Shown here: positions 27,492 to 36,868 of the stretch, one piece after another | Layout: every line of letters starts with the position of its first letter | Position numbering within the stretch: position 1 is the stretch's first letter | Assembly (NCBI RefSeq): GCF_020911945.1 | Contig: NZ_CP087135.1 | Coordinates: 1,054,001 to 1,118,000, forward strand | DNA from: Flavobacterium galactosidilyticum | Lineage (GTDB): Bacteria; Bacteroidota; Bacteroidia; Flavobacteriales; Flavobacteriaceae | Direction of reading: 5' to 3' | Length of the DNA: 64,000 nucleotides | Translations under genes and position numbers: made by a program | The notes under the pieces: generated by a model | Told to the model about the DNA's origin: nothing | The model's database searches: none | The model's input: the letters and a program-made list of their open reading frames with translations, nothing else

Positions 27492-27841
27492 TTTTGCCTT
27501 CTATATTTCGTTTAAAACCTTAAAAGAGTTTTTGGTTTTTTAATTTTACTTGTTGAACTCGATTTCTTATTTTCAAAAATTAGATTTACACTTCGTGCTC
27601 TTTTTTTAAAAGAAAAAACGACTTTGATTTAGCGATAATGTACGCTGCTAATTTTGTTGATCTTTCGCTCAAATATAGTGTTTTTCAATTATACTTATTT
27701 CGTTGCGATCTTCGATTTTCAGTTCTTCTATGTGTTGTATTAGTTGCGTTTTTTGTGAAAAAGATTGATTCAAATTTTTTAACGCTATTTTAATGTAATT
27801 TCTCAACCGATTTGTATTTTTACAGAAATTAAAGCGCCTCA

Positions 27842-29911
27842 ATGAAGTCATTTTTTAAAGTAAAACCAAAGGTTACACCTCAAGGTCTATTAACGGAGTT
27901 TTTTGGCGAGGCTCAATCTTGGCGAGATACTAATGATAATTTAGAGCCTTTAGTGGAGCTAATTCGGCTAATTCGACCGGTAGATATCAAAAATAGTGAA
28001 AAGGTTGATCTGCGCGAAATTATTGATTTTTTAAAGGAGAATTATTCCTGCAGAAAACAGCTTTCAATCTACTTAAAAGCTGTTTTTAAAGACAGAAAAT
28101 TCAACAAGATACTTTCCGATGCTGCCATTATGCAGGATGTAGATTTTATTTTTGAAGTTAAAAAAAGAATTTTCGCCAAATTTTTACCGTATCAGCCTCA
28201 AAAAGATACTCTAGAATATGTTCTCAACCAGGTTTTTTATCTTGCTAGCGACGGGATTTGGATTGATAGAATTCCTTTAAATCAGTTAGAGGAATTATAT
28301 GGTCTTTTGAAGTTTAATTCTATTTATGATAGTATGGAACTAAATTCTGTATTATCTGAAATTTTAATTGCCCAGCATTTGTTAATCCAGCGAATTAGTG
28401 GGCGCGCTATGGAAACAGAAGTTATAAAAATGGTTCCAGAATTTGATGATCTGGAGAATCCGTTTTCGGCATTTGAGAAAGAATTATATTTAATAGAAGA
28501 AAGAGTTAGAAATTCTAATAATCATTACATCACTTCTGATGATATTTCTTATTCACAGTTATTAGTTTTAGAAAAGCAGTGTGAAGGATTTGTGGATAAG
28601 GCTTTTAAAAATAGTTCGAAGTATGGTATTTCATTGCGTGTAAACCAGAACTTACTTAAAATACGACAGCAATTAGAACGCCTTAGATTTTTAGTTTCAT
28701 TGCTAACGGTTGATAATGAAAAGGACAAAAAATATAATGGAATTTCTTTATCCTTACAGTTAATTAAATTTAATTGCTATAAAAATAATGTCCGTAAATT
28801 TATTGGTGAAAGCACACAGTTAATATCATATGAAATTACGCAGCATACTGCTAAAACAGGAGAACGATATATAACAGAAAGCCGTAAGGAATATTTTAAT
28901 ATGTTTAAGGCTTCACTTGGTGGAGGCTTTGTTGTTGGGATTTTATGTGTTATAAAGATATTATTATCTAAAGCAGACACAAGTTATTTTGGATATGCCT
29001 TTATTTATAGTATGAATTATGCTTTAGGTTTTATTGCTATTTATGTATTGGGGTTTACTTTAGCCACTAAACAGCCTGCAATGACGGCCTCAGCATTAAT
29101 CAAGGCGCTTGAAGAAGGTGTTTTGCAGCAAGGGAAAAACGCAGAAAAGTATAAAGCGTTTGCAGTTCTATTTGCTCGTGTTTTTAGATCTCAGTTTATT
29201 GCTTTCGTGGGCAATGTCATTATGGCTTTTCCGGTTTCTTTGTTGGGGATATGGTTAATCGACTACTTTTTTCATTACAATATTGCAGCAAGTAAATGGG
29301 AGCATTTACTTATAGATTTGAGCCCAATTCATTCCTTAGCTATTTTTCATGCAGCCATTGCAGGATTGTTTCTATTTTTATCTGGAATTATTTCTGGCAG
29401 TATTTCTAATAGAGACAAACACAATCAGGTTTATTTTAGGATTACAGAACACCCTTTTCTTAAAAGAAATTTGGGTAAAACAAGAACTAAGAAACTAGCC
29501 GATTTGTATGAAAAACGATGGGCTGGTATTGTTTCTAATTTTTGGTTTGGTGTATTTATGGGGAGCACGGGTTCTATAGGATTGTTTTTAGGTTTAAATT
29601 TAGACATAAGACACATTACTTTTGGAAGCGGTAATTTAGCTTTAGCGTTATACGGGGCTAATTACGAAGTTAGCTATTGGATGTTGTTCTGGGGAATCTT
29701 TGGGATTGGTGTCATTGGATTGGTTAACTTTATAGTGAGTTTTAGTTTGTCGCTTGGACTTGCGTTTCGCTCTCGAGCAATTTCATTATTTGAATTGCGA
29801 TTTGTGACAGGCTCCATTTGGAAGCATTTTAAATCGAGACCTATCAGTTTCTTTTTTCCAACGGAAAAGAAAATAAAAGAATTAGTTGTCCCGCCATTTA
29901 GTAATTCGTAA
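27842..29911 (+). CDS. Gcr/SpecificRecomb-family membrane protein (annotated elsewhere as site-specific recombinase)
   Basis: A 689-residue protein. The N-terminal half is helical and charged; the C-terminal half has about six or seven hydrophobic segments (for example FKASLGGGFVVGILCVIKILL, ALGFIAIYVLGFTLATKQPAM, FWGIFGIGVIGLVNFIVSFSLSLG). TKQPAMTASALIKAL and GSTGSIGLFLGL are typical of the family related to gonococcal Gcr. The recombinase name rests on old work; I see no tyrosine- or serine-recombinase catalytic motif and the architecture is that of a membrane protein. True function is unknown. dinB follows by 44 nt. Confidence 0.8.
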   Translation: MKSFFKVKPKVTPQGLLTEFFGEAQSWRDTNDNLEPLVELIRLIRPVDIKNSEKVDLREIIDFLKENYSCRKQLSIYLKAVFKDRKFNKILSDAAIMQDVDFIFEVKKRIFAKFLPYQPQKDTLEYVLNQVFYLASDGIWIDRIPLNQLEELYGLLKFNSIYDSMELNSVLSEILIAQHLLIQRISGRAMETEVIKMVPEFDDLENPFSAFEKELYLIEERVRNSNNHYITSDDISYSQLLVLEKQCEGFVDKAFKNSSKYGISLRVNQNLLKIRQQLERLRFLVSLLTVDNEKDKKYNGISLSLQLIKFNCYKNNVRKFIGESTQLISYEITQHTAKTGERYITESRKEYFNMFKASLGGGFVVGILCVIKILLSKADTSYFGYAFIYSMNYALGFIAIYVLGFTLATKQPAMTASALIKALEEGVLQQGKNAEKYKAFAVLFARVFRSQFIAFVGNVIMAFPVSLLGIWLIDYFFHYNIAASKWEHLLIDLSPIHSLAIFHAAIAGLFLFLSGIISGSISNRDKHNQVYFRITEHPFLKRNLGKTRTKKLADLYEKRWAGIVSNFWFGVFMGSTGSIGLFLGLNLDIRHITFGSGNLALALYGANYEVSYWMLFWGIFGIGVIGLVNFIVSFSLSLGLAFRSRAISLFELRFVTGSIWKHFKSRPISFFFPTEKKIKELVVPPFSNS

Positions 29912-29955
29912 TTCTTTACGACTCTTAAAGAGAAACAGTTTTTAGATTGTTTACT

Positions 29956-31038
29956 ATGGACGAATTAACTTCAAATCGGAAAATTATTCATGTCGATATG
30001 GATGCCTTCTACGCATCTGTAGAGCAATTGGATAATCCATTACTACGCGGTAAGCCAATTGCTGTTGGTGGTTCTGAGAATCGTGGTGTTGTTGCTGCGG
30101 CAAGTTATGAAGCAAGACGATTTGGTGTTCGTAGTGCTATAAGTGGCGCTGCAGCTAAAAAAAACTGTCCAGATCTTATTTTTGTAGCACCGCGATTTGA
30201 TCGGTACAAGGAAATCTCAGCTCAAATTCAAAAAATATTTTATGAATATACTGATTTGGTTGAGCCGCTATCCCTTGATGAGGCGTACCTCGATGTAACT
30301 ATTAATAAAAAAGGAAATCCAAGCGCTACTTTATTGGCACAAGAAATTAGACAACGAATTTTTGATAGTGTTGGATTGACTGCTTCGGCTGGGGTGTCAG
30401 TGAATAAGTTTGTGGCTAAAATTGCCAGTGATTACAATAAACCCAACGGACAGAAAACCGTTAATCCAGATGAAGTGATTGCGTTTCTGGAAGTTTTAGC
30501 TATTCGTAAATTTCATGGGGTAGGAAAAGTTACTACAGAAAAAATGTACCAATTGGGGATTTTTACAGGATTAGACTTAAAAGCTAAATCAGTAGAGTTT
30601 CTGGAGAAGCATTTTGGTAAATCCGGCACTTTCTATTATAATGTAGTTAGAGGTATCCATAATAGCGAAGTAAAATCAAATCGAATTACAAAATCGGTTG
30701 CGGCTGAGCATACTTTTGATAGTAACCTTTCCTCCGAAATTTTTATGATGGATAAGTTGGAACTGATTGCGGTTAGTTTAGAAAGAAGATTGAAACGGAA
30801 TAATTTGGCTGGTAAAACAATTACTTTAAAGATTAAGTATAGTGATTTTACGCAACAAACGAGAAGTAAAACAATGCCTTACTTTGTTTCTGATAAAGCT
30901 TTGATCTTAGAGATAGTTCGAGAACTTTTGTATCAAGAGCGCATGAAGGATTCAGTTAGATTACTCGGTATCTCAGTGAGTAATTTAAATACTGAAAAGA
31001 AACAATTTGTTACCGTACAGCTTAAATTTGATTTTTAA
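29956..31038 (+). CDS. dinB: DNA polymerase IV
   Basis: A 360-residue Y-family translesion polymerase. Catalytic motifs are plain: HVDMDAFYASVEQ (first Asp), VAAASYEARRFGVRSA, and LSLDEAYLDVT (the SxDE pair); a helix-hairpin-helix region (HGVGKVTTEKMYQLGI) and the little-finger domain follow. The ATG at 29956 is used; a TTG at 29947 would add only three residues. No LexA-like site was recognised upstream. The C terminus lacks an obvious beta-clamp motif beyond the weak QLKFDF end. Confidence 0.95.
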   Translation: MDELTSNRKIIHVDMDAFYASVEQLDNPLLRGKPIAVGGSENRGVVAAASYEARRFGVRSAISGAAAKKNCPDLIFVAPRFDRYKEISAQIQKIFYEYTDLVEPLSLDEAYLDVTINKKGNPSATLLAQEIRQRIFDSVGLTASAGVSVNKFVAKIASDYNKPNGQKTVNPDEVIAFLEVLAIRKFHGVGKVTTEKMYQLGIFTGLDLKAKSVEFLEKHFGKSGTFYYNVVRGIHNSEVKSNRITKSVAAEHTFDSNLSSEIFMMDKLELIAVSLERRLKRNNLAGKTITLKIKYSDFTQQTRSKTMPYFVSDKALILEIVRELLYQERMKDSVRLLGISVSNLNTEKKQFVTVQLKFDF

Positions 31039-31134
31039 ACTGATGAAAATGGCGTTCAACAAGGGTTAAAGTTGGTAAATTGCTATTTTATCTTTATAAA
31101 TAAATTTACTTTTGATGTTGTAAATTTAATTATT

Positions 31135-31650
31135 ATGAGTGACTTTAATCAATATGATGAAAATATAGCGCTGTATAACAGTAGTTTGAAAGTGAAGAGT
31201 CCTCCTATATATTGTTGGGATTTTAATTTTAACTTTCTAGAGGATGTTAGAAACTTCTATTTGGATTTGAATAAATTAGATGCAATTGCTTCACAGAATA
31301 AATGGTCGGCTAATGATTGGGATTTGAAGAGTAAATTGAAAGAGGAGGTAATAATTGTAACGGATAGCAAACTGAAAATTGTATTCGCTTCGCACAACAT
31401 CGTTGCAATGAATGGGTATTCTTCAAATGAGGTGTTAGGTAAAAGTCCGAGAATGTTCCAAGGTAAAGAGACTAATGCGATCGTGTCAAAGGAAATACGA
31501 AATGCTATTATAGAGCTCAAGCCTTTTGAAAAGACCATAATAAATTATAAAAAAAATGGTGATACATATCAGTGCTTAATAAAAGGTTTCCCTGTTTTTA
31601 ATAATAAAGGTCATCTAAGTCATTACATCGCTTTTGAGAAAGCTGCATAA
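31135..31650 (+). CDS. single PAS domain protein, LOV-like without the adduct cysteine
   Basis: A 171-residue protein. Residues from about 75 onward form one PAS domain (IIVTDSKLKIVFASHNIVAMNGYSSNEVLG, PFEKTIINYKKNGDTYQC). The segment GKSPRMFQG corresponds to the LOV signature GRNCRFLQG, but Pro replaces the flavin-adduct Cys. The N-terminal 70 residues (PPIYCWDFNFNFLED) match nothing I recognise. There is no kinase, GGDEF or DNA-binding output domain. The start ATG 31135 (MSDFNQYDEN) is preferred over 31072, which would add a hydrophobic non-conserved stretch. It probably binds a ligand or a partner protein. Confidence 0.78.
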   Translation: MSDFNQYDENIALYNSSLKVKSPPIYCWDFNFNFLEDVRNFYLDLNKLDAIASQNKWSANDWDLKSKLKEEVIIVTDSKLKIVFASHNIVAMNGYSSNEVLGKSPRMFQGKETNAIVSKEIRNAIIELKPFEKTIINYKKNGDTYQCLIKGFPVFNNKGHLSHYIAFEKAA

Positions 31651-31686
31651 AAGAAAACCTTTCCGATCGGGAAAGGTTTTCTTTTA
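31651..31686. terminator. bidirectional terminator between the PAS and Bax-inhibitor genes
   Basis: A long stem (AAGAAAACCTTTCC with GGGAAAGGTTTTCTT) around GATC has T-tracts on both strands and sits between converging genes. Confidence 0.9.
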
Positions 31687-31706
31687 TATGCTATATTTTT
31701 TCAAAT

Positions 31707-32477
31707 TTAATCTTTACTATTTAGTTTTGAAAGCAATCTTAGGAATTCGATATACAACCAAACTAGTGTAATCATCAATCCCATTGCGCCATACCATTCC
31801 ATGAACTTTGGCATTTTTTGTTCAGCTCCTTTTTCAATTCTATCGAAATCTAAAAATAGGTTTAAAGCAGCGATCACAATTACAAAAACACTAATTCCTA
31901 TGCTAGTCATTGAGTTGCCGTAATGAACCGGTACAAAGCTGGTAAATAATGAGAACAGCCATGATATAAGGTAGTAGGTTGCTATGGCAAGTGTAGCAGC
32001 CACGACAACGGATTTGAATTGCTCCGTTACTTTTACAATTTTATATTTATAAAGGACTAAACATACCATGAAAGTTACAAAAGTTGCTCCCACTGCTTGT
32101 ATAACTATACCTGGATACATTGCTTCAAAAATAGCTGAAATTCCACCTATAAAAAGACCTTCGAAAAGAGCATATCCCGGGGCTAAGTAACCTGAATACT
32201 GTGGTTTGAAAGCGGCAATAACAACCAAAACTAACCCAACTATAGCGCCGCCAATTGCAGGCGCCATTGGATTTAGTCCGTTAAATGCCATCCACCATAT
32301 CACCATAGCCGAAGCGGTAAGAAGCAAGAATAAAATAATGCTCTTATTAACAGTTCCTGACACTGTCATATCCTGATTGTAATCTATAATAGTTGACTGA
32401 CGAGTGTCATCTTTTCTAGATACAGCAGTTGAAAAAGTTTTATTATTTAAAAATGGATTATTAGAATTTAAACTCAT
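31707..32477 (-). CDS. Bax inhibitor-1/YccA family membrane protein
   Basis: A 256-residue protein with about seven transmembrane helices after a polar N terminus (NPFLNNKTFSTAVSRKDDT). Family patterns include NKSIILFLLLTASAMVIWW, GYALFEGLFIGGISAIFEAMYPGIV and LFLDFDRIEKGAEQKMPKFMEWYGAMGL near the end, where paired acidic residues form the pH-sensing site in TMBIM proteins. Bacterial members act as calcium-leak channels or interact with FtsH; the role here is inferred. It is a single-gene unit on the minus strand. Confidence 0.93.
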   Translation of the reverse strand: MSLNSNNPFLNNKTFSTAVSRKDDTRQSTIIDYNQDMTVSGTVNKSIILFLLLTASAMVIWWMAFNGLNPMAPAIGGAIVGLVLVVIAAFKPQYSGYLAPGYALFEGLFIGGISAIFEAMYPGIVIQAVGATFVTFMVCLVLYKYKIVKVTEQFKSVVVAATLAIATYYLISWLFSLFTSFVPVHYGNSMTSIGISVFVIVIAALNLFLDFDRIEKGAEQKMPKFMEWYGAMGLMITLVWLYIEFLRLLSKLNSKD

Positions 32478-32573
32478 AATTAGATTGGTTTATTGTTGCT
32501 CAAATATAAATGATATTTTATAGAAGAGTGTTTATTTATTCTTAATATTTGGAAGGTAGTTTACTTAGCTAAA

Positions 32574-32612
32574 CGCAAAAAATCCGTCTCATTTAATAAC
32601 GAGACGGATTCT
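32574..32612 (-). terminator. terminator after pyk
   Basis: On the minus strand AATCCGTCTC and GAGACGGATT form a perfect 10-bp stem with a 10-nt loop, followed by six T (32582-32577). Confidence 0.9.
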
Positions 32613-32630
32613 ATTTTTAATTGAATAGCT

Positions 32631-34061
32631 TTATTCTATTTCAGAAACTCTCAAGGTATTTACCATCCCTTTATCTTTTATTGGCATAGCTGCTAAGTTG
32701 ATCAGTAAATCTCCTGCTTCCACAAAGCCTTTTTGTTTTACTATATCATTGATATCTGTTACAGTGTCGTCAGTACTTACTGTTTTTTCATAGAAAAAAG
32801 ATTTTACACCCCATAATAAATTTAGTTGCGTAAGTATTCTTTTGTTCGAAGTAAATACTAAAATATGTGCATTAGGTCGCCATGCTGAGATTTGAAATGC
32901 AGTATAACCACTGTTTGTCAATGTACATATTGCTTTTGCGTGAATTGCATTCGCCATTGTTGCTGCGTGGTGGCAAATCGTTTTAGTAATAAAACGTTTT
33001 GTCTTAATCTGTGGTGTATTTTGAGGAACCTGAATTAACGGAGAATCTTCAACTGCTTGAATAATTTGCGACATTTTTTGGATAACCTGAACTGGGTAAT
33101 TACCAGTTGCAGTTTCTCCGGAAAGCATTACAGCATCAGCACCATCCATAACAGAGTTTGCAACATCGTTTACTTCTGCACGCGTTGGCGTAAGGCTAGT
33201 AATCATTGTCTCCATCATTTGTGTAGCTACAATTACTGGTATTCTAGCTGTTTTTGCTCTGCGAATTAACTCTTTTTGTACAAGAGGTACTTCATGTGCG
33301 GGAAGTTCAACACCTAAATCTCCTCGAGCAACCATCAGACCATCGCAATAAGCAACAATTTTATCGATGTTTTCTAGTGCCTCAGGCATTTCTATTTTAG
33401 CAATAATTGGAATTTTGTAGTCAGAATGTTTTGCTATTAATTCCTGTAGGTCTTGTAAGTCTTCTGGTGTCTTTACAAATGATAAAGCAATCCAGTCCAC
33501 ATGTTGTTCGATAGCAAAAATAGCATCTGCAATATCTTTTTCGGTCATAGCCGGAAGTGATATTTTAGTATTAGGTAAGTTAACTCCTTTTTTAGATTTC
33601 AATTCACCACCTTGAATTACTCGCGCTACAACTTCTGATTTTTTATCAGTTTCAACTATTTCAAAAATAAGTTTACCATCATCAAGTAAAATTCTTTCCC
33701 CAGGATTTACATCGTTTGGAAAGTTTTTATATTTCATGAATACTTTTTTTGCAGTTCCAAGTATGTCTTCGGCTGTAGTAAACGTAATTAAATCGCCATC
33801 TTGTACTACAACGCCTTCTTCCATAACTCCTACGCGAAGTTTAGGGCCTTGTAAATCACCAAGGATTGCTGTAGTGTAGCCAAACTCTTCATTTAAACCT
33901 CGTATAAGGTTTATCTTTTCTTTTACATCATTGTAGTCAGCATGTGAAAAATTCACTCGGAATACATTTACCCCAGCGTCAATCATGTCTTTTATGATTT
34001 CTCTAGTGCTACATGCAGGTCCAAGTGTGGCTACAATTTTAGTTTTCTTGTTCGTAAGCAT
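32631..34061 (-). CDS. pyk: pyruvate kinase
   Basis: A 476-residue glycolytic enzyme that converts phosphoenolpyruvate and ADP to pyruvate and ATP. Motifs visible are KIVATLGPACS, VFRVNFSHADY, GDLQGPKLRVG, IPIIAKIEMPEALENID (catalytic Lys with metal-binding Glu), VARGDLGVELP and TATGNYPVQVI with the MLSGETA signature. The C-terminal domain is of normal length. It is the last gene of the minus-strand run acpP-fabF-rnc-IPExxxVDY-pyk, 5 nt after the preceding gene, with a strong terminator downstream. Confidence 0.97.
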   Translation of the reverse strand: MLTNKKTKIVATLGPACSTREIIKDMIDAGVNVFRVNFSHADYNDVKEKINLIRGLNEEFGYTTAILGDLQGPKLRVGVMEEGVVVQDGDLITFTTAEDILGTAKKVFMKYKNFPNDVNPGERILLDDGKLIFEIVETDKKSEVVARVIQGGELKSKKGVNLPNTKISLPAMTEKDIADAIFAIEQHVDWIALSFVKTPEDLQDLQELIAKHSDYKIPIIAKIEMPEALENIDKIVAYCDGLMVARGDLGVELPAHEVPLVQKELIRRAKTARIPVIVATQMMETMITSLTPTRAEVNDVANSVMDGADAVMLSGETATGNYPVQVIQKMSQIIQAVEDSPLIQVPQNTPQIKTKRFITKTICHHAATMANAIHAKAICTLTNSGYTAFQISAWRPNAHILVFTSNKRILTQLNLLWGVKSFFYEKTVSTDDTVTDINDIVKQKGFVEAGDLLINLAAMPIKDKGMVNTLRVSEIE

Positions 34062-34066
34062 TTTTA

Positions 34067-34555
34067 TTAAAAAATTAAATTGTTTTTAGATTTTATTAGA
34101 CTTGTTTCTACTATGTAAACTGTAGATACGTTTTCTATGGTATTTAATATTAATTGCACGTTGGAAATATCCAAAGTGTCTTCGTTGTTTTCTATTTTTA
34201 AAAAATAATCTACTTTTTTAAATTCAGGAAGTAAAAAGGCTTTTGTAGCTACTTCCATAGTCACATTTGAAAATAGATTTTGAGTATTTCCGTCTTTAAT
34301 GTGGATGACCTCATTTACATTTTGAATTAAATTCCAGGAAGCTGTGTTTTCTTCATCATTATAATAAAATCTGGAAAAGTTTATTTCACCTTCTTTTATT
34401 TTTATTTGAATTTCATTTTCACTTTTACTTAAATTAACTGGTAATTTTTGATTGATAAAGTATGCCAGTCTATAATCTTCTAAGGAAGTATGAATCGCAA
34501 TAAGATAGTAATCTATTTCGTCGAATTCGCCAAGATCCAATTTGTGAATAGCCAT
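34067..34555 (-). CDS. IPExxxVDY family protein
   Basis: A 162-residue protein carrying LPEFKKVDYFLKIE near residue 110, a variant of the IPExxxVDY motif that defines this Bacteroidetes family. Aromatic and charged beta strands dominate and there is no signal peptide, so it is likely cytoplasmic. The function is unknown. Its position between rnc and pyk appears conserved from memory of other flavobacteria. It ends 5 nt before pyk and begins 114 nt after rnc. Confidence 0.85.
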   Translation of the reverse strand: MAIHKLDLGEFDEIDYYLIAIHTSLEDYRLAYFINQKLPVNLSKSENEIQIKIKEGEINFSRFYYNDEENTASWNLIQNVNEVIHIKDGNTQNLFSNVTMEVATKAFLLPEFKKVDYFLKIENNEDTLDISNVQLILNTIENVSTVYIVETSLIKSKNNLIF

Positions 34556-34669
34556 TTCATTAAAAAATAAAATGTAAATATACTATTTCTATCATTGTGT
34601 TTGGCCAGCGAAAGCGTATGTTTTTGTTAATTTATGAACGATAACGTTGTAGTTTTACGAACATTGAGG

Positions 34670-35410
34670 TTATTTTCTGTCCATTTTTTCTTGAAATGCG
34701 AAATAAGCGCGTTGTGATGCTTTTTCTTCTGCCTTCTTTTTAGATGTTGCTCTAGCTTTTGCAATTACTTTATCGTCAATACTCAGTTTGACGCCAAAAA
34801 GACGTTGCCCATCTATAGCATTGTCCTCAAAAATATCGTAATGGAATATTTTCTTTTCCTTTTGGCACCACTCAATAACTAAGCTTTTGTAGCTAATTAC
34901 TTTGCCTTCTAGTCTAGCAATGTCAACGTAAGGAGTAATCACTCGCTTTTGAATGAATTTTTCACAGTATTCGTACCCTCTGTCTAAGTAAATGGCTCCT
35001 ACAAGTGATTCAAAGATATTTCCATGCACATTGTCACCAAAATGCTGAACGGGAACTTTGCTCTCTATAAAATTACATAAATTTAAGTCCTTACCTAATT
35101 CGTTCAAATGTTCTCTACTTACAATTTTTGATCGCATTTTTGTAAGATAGCCTTCGTCACCTAATGGTGCTTTGTCAAATAAATAAGCTGCAATTACGGA
35201 GCTAAGCATTGCGTCACCTAAGAATTCAAGTCGTTCGTAATTCATTGGATTTCCTGAACCATCTACACGATTTGCGGAACGATGCGTGAATGCTTTTTTG
35301 TAATTGTCTAAGTCTAAAGGAGCAAATCCTAAAATTTTCTGAATAGAATCAAAAAAAATCCCGTCTTCTAGAGAACGGGATTTTGAAAATATTTTTCTGA
35401 TTATACGCAT
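34670..35410 (-). CDS. rnc: ribonuclease III
   Basis: A 246-residue double-strand-specific endoribonuclease. The signature NYERLEFLGDAMLSSVIAAYLF provides catalytic Glu and Asp, and NIFESLVGAIYLDRG provides the second acidic pair. The C-terminal part (SYKSLVIEWCQKEKKIFHYD, KVIAKARATSKKKAEEKASQRA) is the double-stranded RNA-binding domain. Processing of rRNA is expected. It starts 6 nt after the fabF stop, an order widespread in bacteria. Confidence 0.95.
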   Translation of the reverse strand: MRIIRKIFSKSRSLEDGIFFDSIQKILGFAPLDLDNYKKAFTHRSANRVDGSGNPMNYERLEFLGDAMLSSVIAAYLFDKAPLGDEGYLTKMRSKIVSREHLNELGKDLNLCNFIESKVPVQHFGDNVHGNIFESLVGAIYLDRGYEYCEKFIQKRVITPYVDIARLEGKVISYKSLVIEWCQKEKKIFHYDIFEDNAIDGQRLFGVKLSIDDKVIAKARATSKKKAEEKASQRAYFAFQEKMDRK

Positions 35411-35416
35411 ATATAA

Positions 35417-36670
35417 TTAGATTTCTAATTTTTTTACTAATACACAAGCATTATGTCCTCCAAAACCGAAAGTGTTACTCATAACAACTTTCATGTCTCT
35501 TTTTTGAGGTTTGTTGAATGTGAAATTCAATTTAGAATCTATGTTCTCATCATCTGTAAAATGATTGATAGTAGGAGGTACAATACCATGTTTCAACGAA
35601 AGAATCGAAGAAATAGTTTCAATAGCTCCAGCAGCTCCAAGTAAATGGCCTGTCATAGATTTAGTTGAATTTAAATTCATCGTGTAAGCATGCTCTCCAA
35701 AAACGTGCAATATCGCTTTTGATTCTGCAATATCACCGAGAGGCGTTGATGTTCCATGCATGTTCACTCCATCTACATCAGATGGTTGTAAACCTGCATC
35801 TCTCAAACAGTTAATCATAACATTTTTAGCGCCTAATCCTTCAGGATGTGGAGCAGTAATATGATAAGCGTCTGCTGACATACCGCCACCACCTATTTCG
35901 CAATAGATTTTAGCACCACGAGCAATAGCATGTTCGTACTCTTCAAGAATTAATGCTCCTGCTCCTTCACCAAGAACAAAACCATCACGGTCTTTATCCA
36001 TTGGTCTTGAAGCTGTTTTTGGATCGTCATTTCTGGTTGATAAAGCATGCATTGCATTAAAACCACCCATTCCTGCAATCGTTACAGCAGCTTCAGATCC
36101 GCCAGTGATCATCGCATCTGCATGGCCTAAACGAATGTAATTGAAAGCGTCTATAATAGCATTAGTTGACGATGCACAAGCTGAAACAGTAGCAAAATTA
36201 GGACCTCTAAAACCATATTTTATTGAAATATGCCCGCAAGCAATATCCGAAATCATTTTAGGAATAAAGAAAGGATTGAATTTTGGAGTTCCATCACCTG
36301 CGGCGAAGTTTAACATTTCGATTTGAAATGTTTCTAGACCACCAATTCCTGATCCCCAAATAACACCAATTCTATCTTTGTCTAATTTTTCTAAGTTAAA
36401 ACCAGCATCAACAACTGCTTCGTCAGAGGCAACCATTGCATATTGTGCATAGCGGTCCATTTTTCTTGCTTCTTTTCTATCTAGAAAATTTTCAGCATTA
36501 AAATTTTTCAATTCGCAAGCAAAATGAGTTCTAAACTTAGACGCATCAAAATAGGTTATTGGCGCTGCTCCGCTAACGCCATTCATAAGTCCATTCCAAT
36601 ATTCTTGAATATTATTTCCTATAGGTGTAAGAGCGCCTAAACCTGTTACAACAACTCGTCTTAATACCAT
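35417..36670 (-). CDS. fabF: beta-ketoacyl-ACP synthase II
   Basis: A 417-residue condensing enzyme of fatty acid elongation. The Cys-His-His triad lies in VSACASSTNAI, GVNMHGTSTPLGD and STKSMTGHLLGAAG. GFGGHNACVLVKK closes the protein. The start is set at ATG 36670 (MVLRRVVVTGLGA), matching the family; an upstream ATG at 36700 adds ten polar residues. It lies downstream of acpP, separated by about 190 nt containing two inverted repeats. Confidence 0.96.
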   Translation of the reverse strand: MVLRRVVVTGLGALTPIGNNIQEYWNGLMNGVSGAAPITYFDASKFRTHFACELKNFNAENFLDRKEARKMDRYAQYAMVASDEAVVDAGFNLEKLDKDRIGVIWGSGIGGLETFQIEMLNFAAGDGTPKFNPFFIPKMISDIACGHISIKYGFRGPNFATVSACASSTNAIIDAFNYIRLGHADAMITGGSEAAVTIAGMGGFNAMHALSTRNDDPKTASRPMDKDRDGFVLGEGAGALILEEYEHAIARGAKIYCEIGGGGMSADAYHITAPHPEGLGAKNVMINCLRDAGLQPSDVDGVNMHGTSTPLGDIAESKAILHVFGEHAYTMNLNSTKSMTGHLLGAAGAIETISSILSLKHGIVPPTINHFTDDENIDSKLNFTFNKPQKRDMKVVMSNTFGFGGHNACVLVKKLEI

Positions 36671-36706
36671 AAATTCTTTATTTTTGTTATCTTTAAACAA
36701 ATAAAA

Positions 36707-36755
36707 CCCATGTGTTCTTTGCTGTATTATAGTACAAAAAAGCCATGGGTGTTAC
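36707..36755. repeat. inverted repeat in the acpP-fabF spacer
   Basis: ACCCATG near the left end and CATGGGT near the right end can pair, leaving a loop of about 35 nt. There is no T-tract. It could be a weak RNA structure ahead of fabF. Confidence 0.4.
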
Positions 36756-36807
36756 AATAAATATAGTTTTTGATTGAATTTCAATCTCGAATTTAATTTT
36801 AATACAA

Positions 36808-36868
36808 TAATAATAACACCCAGTTTGTAGCTATTTGAGCAGCTAAAAACCGGGTGCAAAGTTATTAT
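36808..36868 (-). promoter_or_regulatory. long imperfect hairpin after acpP, possible attenuator
   Basis: On the minus strand the sequence just after the acpP stop folds as AATAATAAC...CACCC...AGCT paired with AGCT...GGGTG...TTATTATT around an 8-nt loop, with a few bulges. It is followed by an AT-rich run. It may partly terminate the acpP transcript and so set a high acpP to fabF ratio; this is inference. Confidence 0.5.

Noticed and set aside
27669..27851. 60-residue minus-strand frame before the Gcr-family gene
   Set aside because: It overlaps the start of the plus-strand gene, has low-complexity composition and matches no family I recognise.
27842..29911. Mobile element on the strength of the 'site-specific recombinase' family name
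   Set aside because: No recombinase active-site residues, terminal repeats or cargo are present; the protein is a membrane protein.
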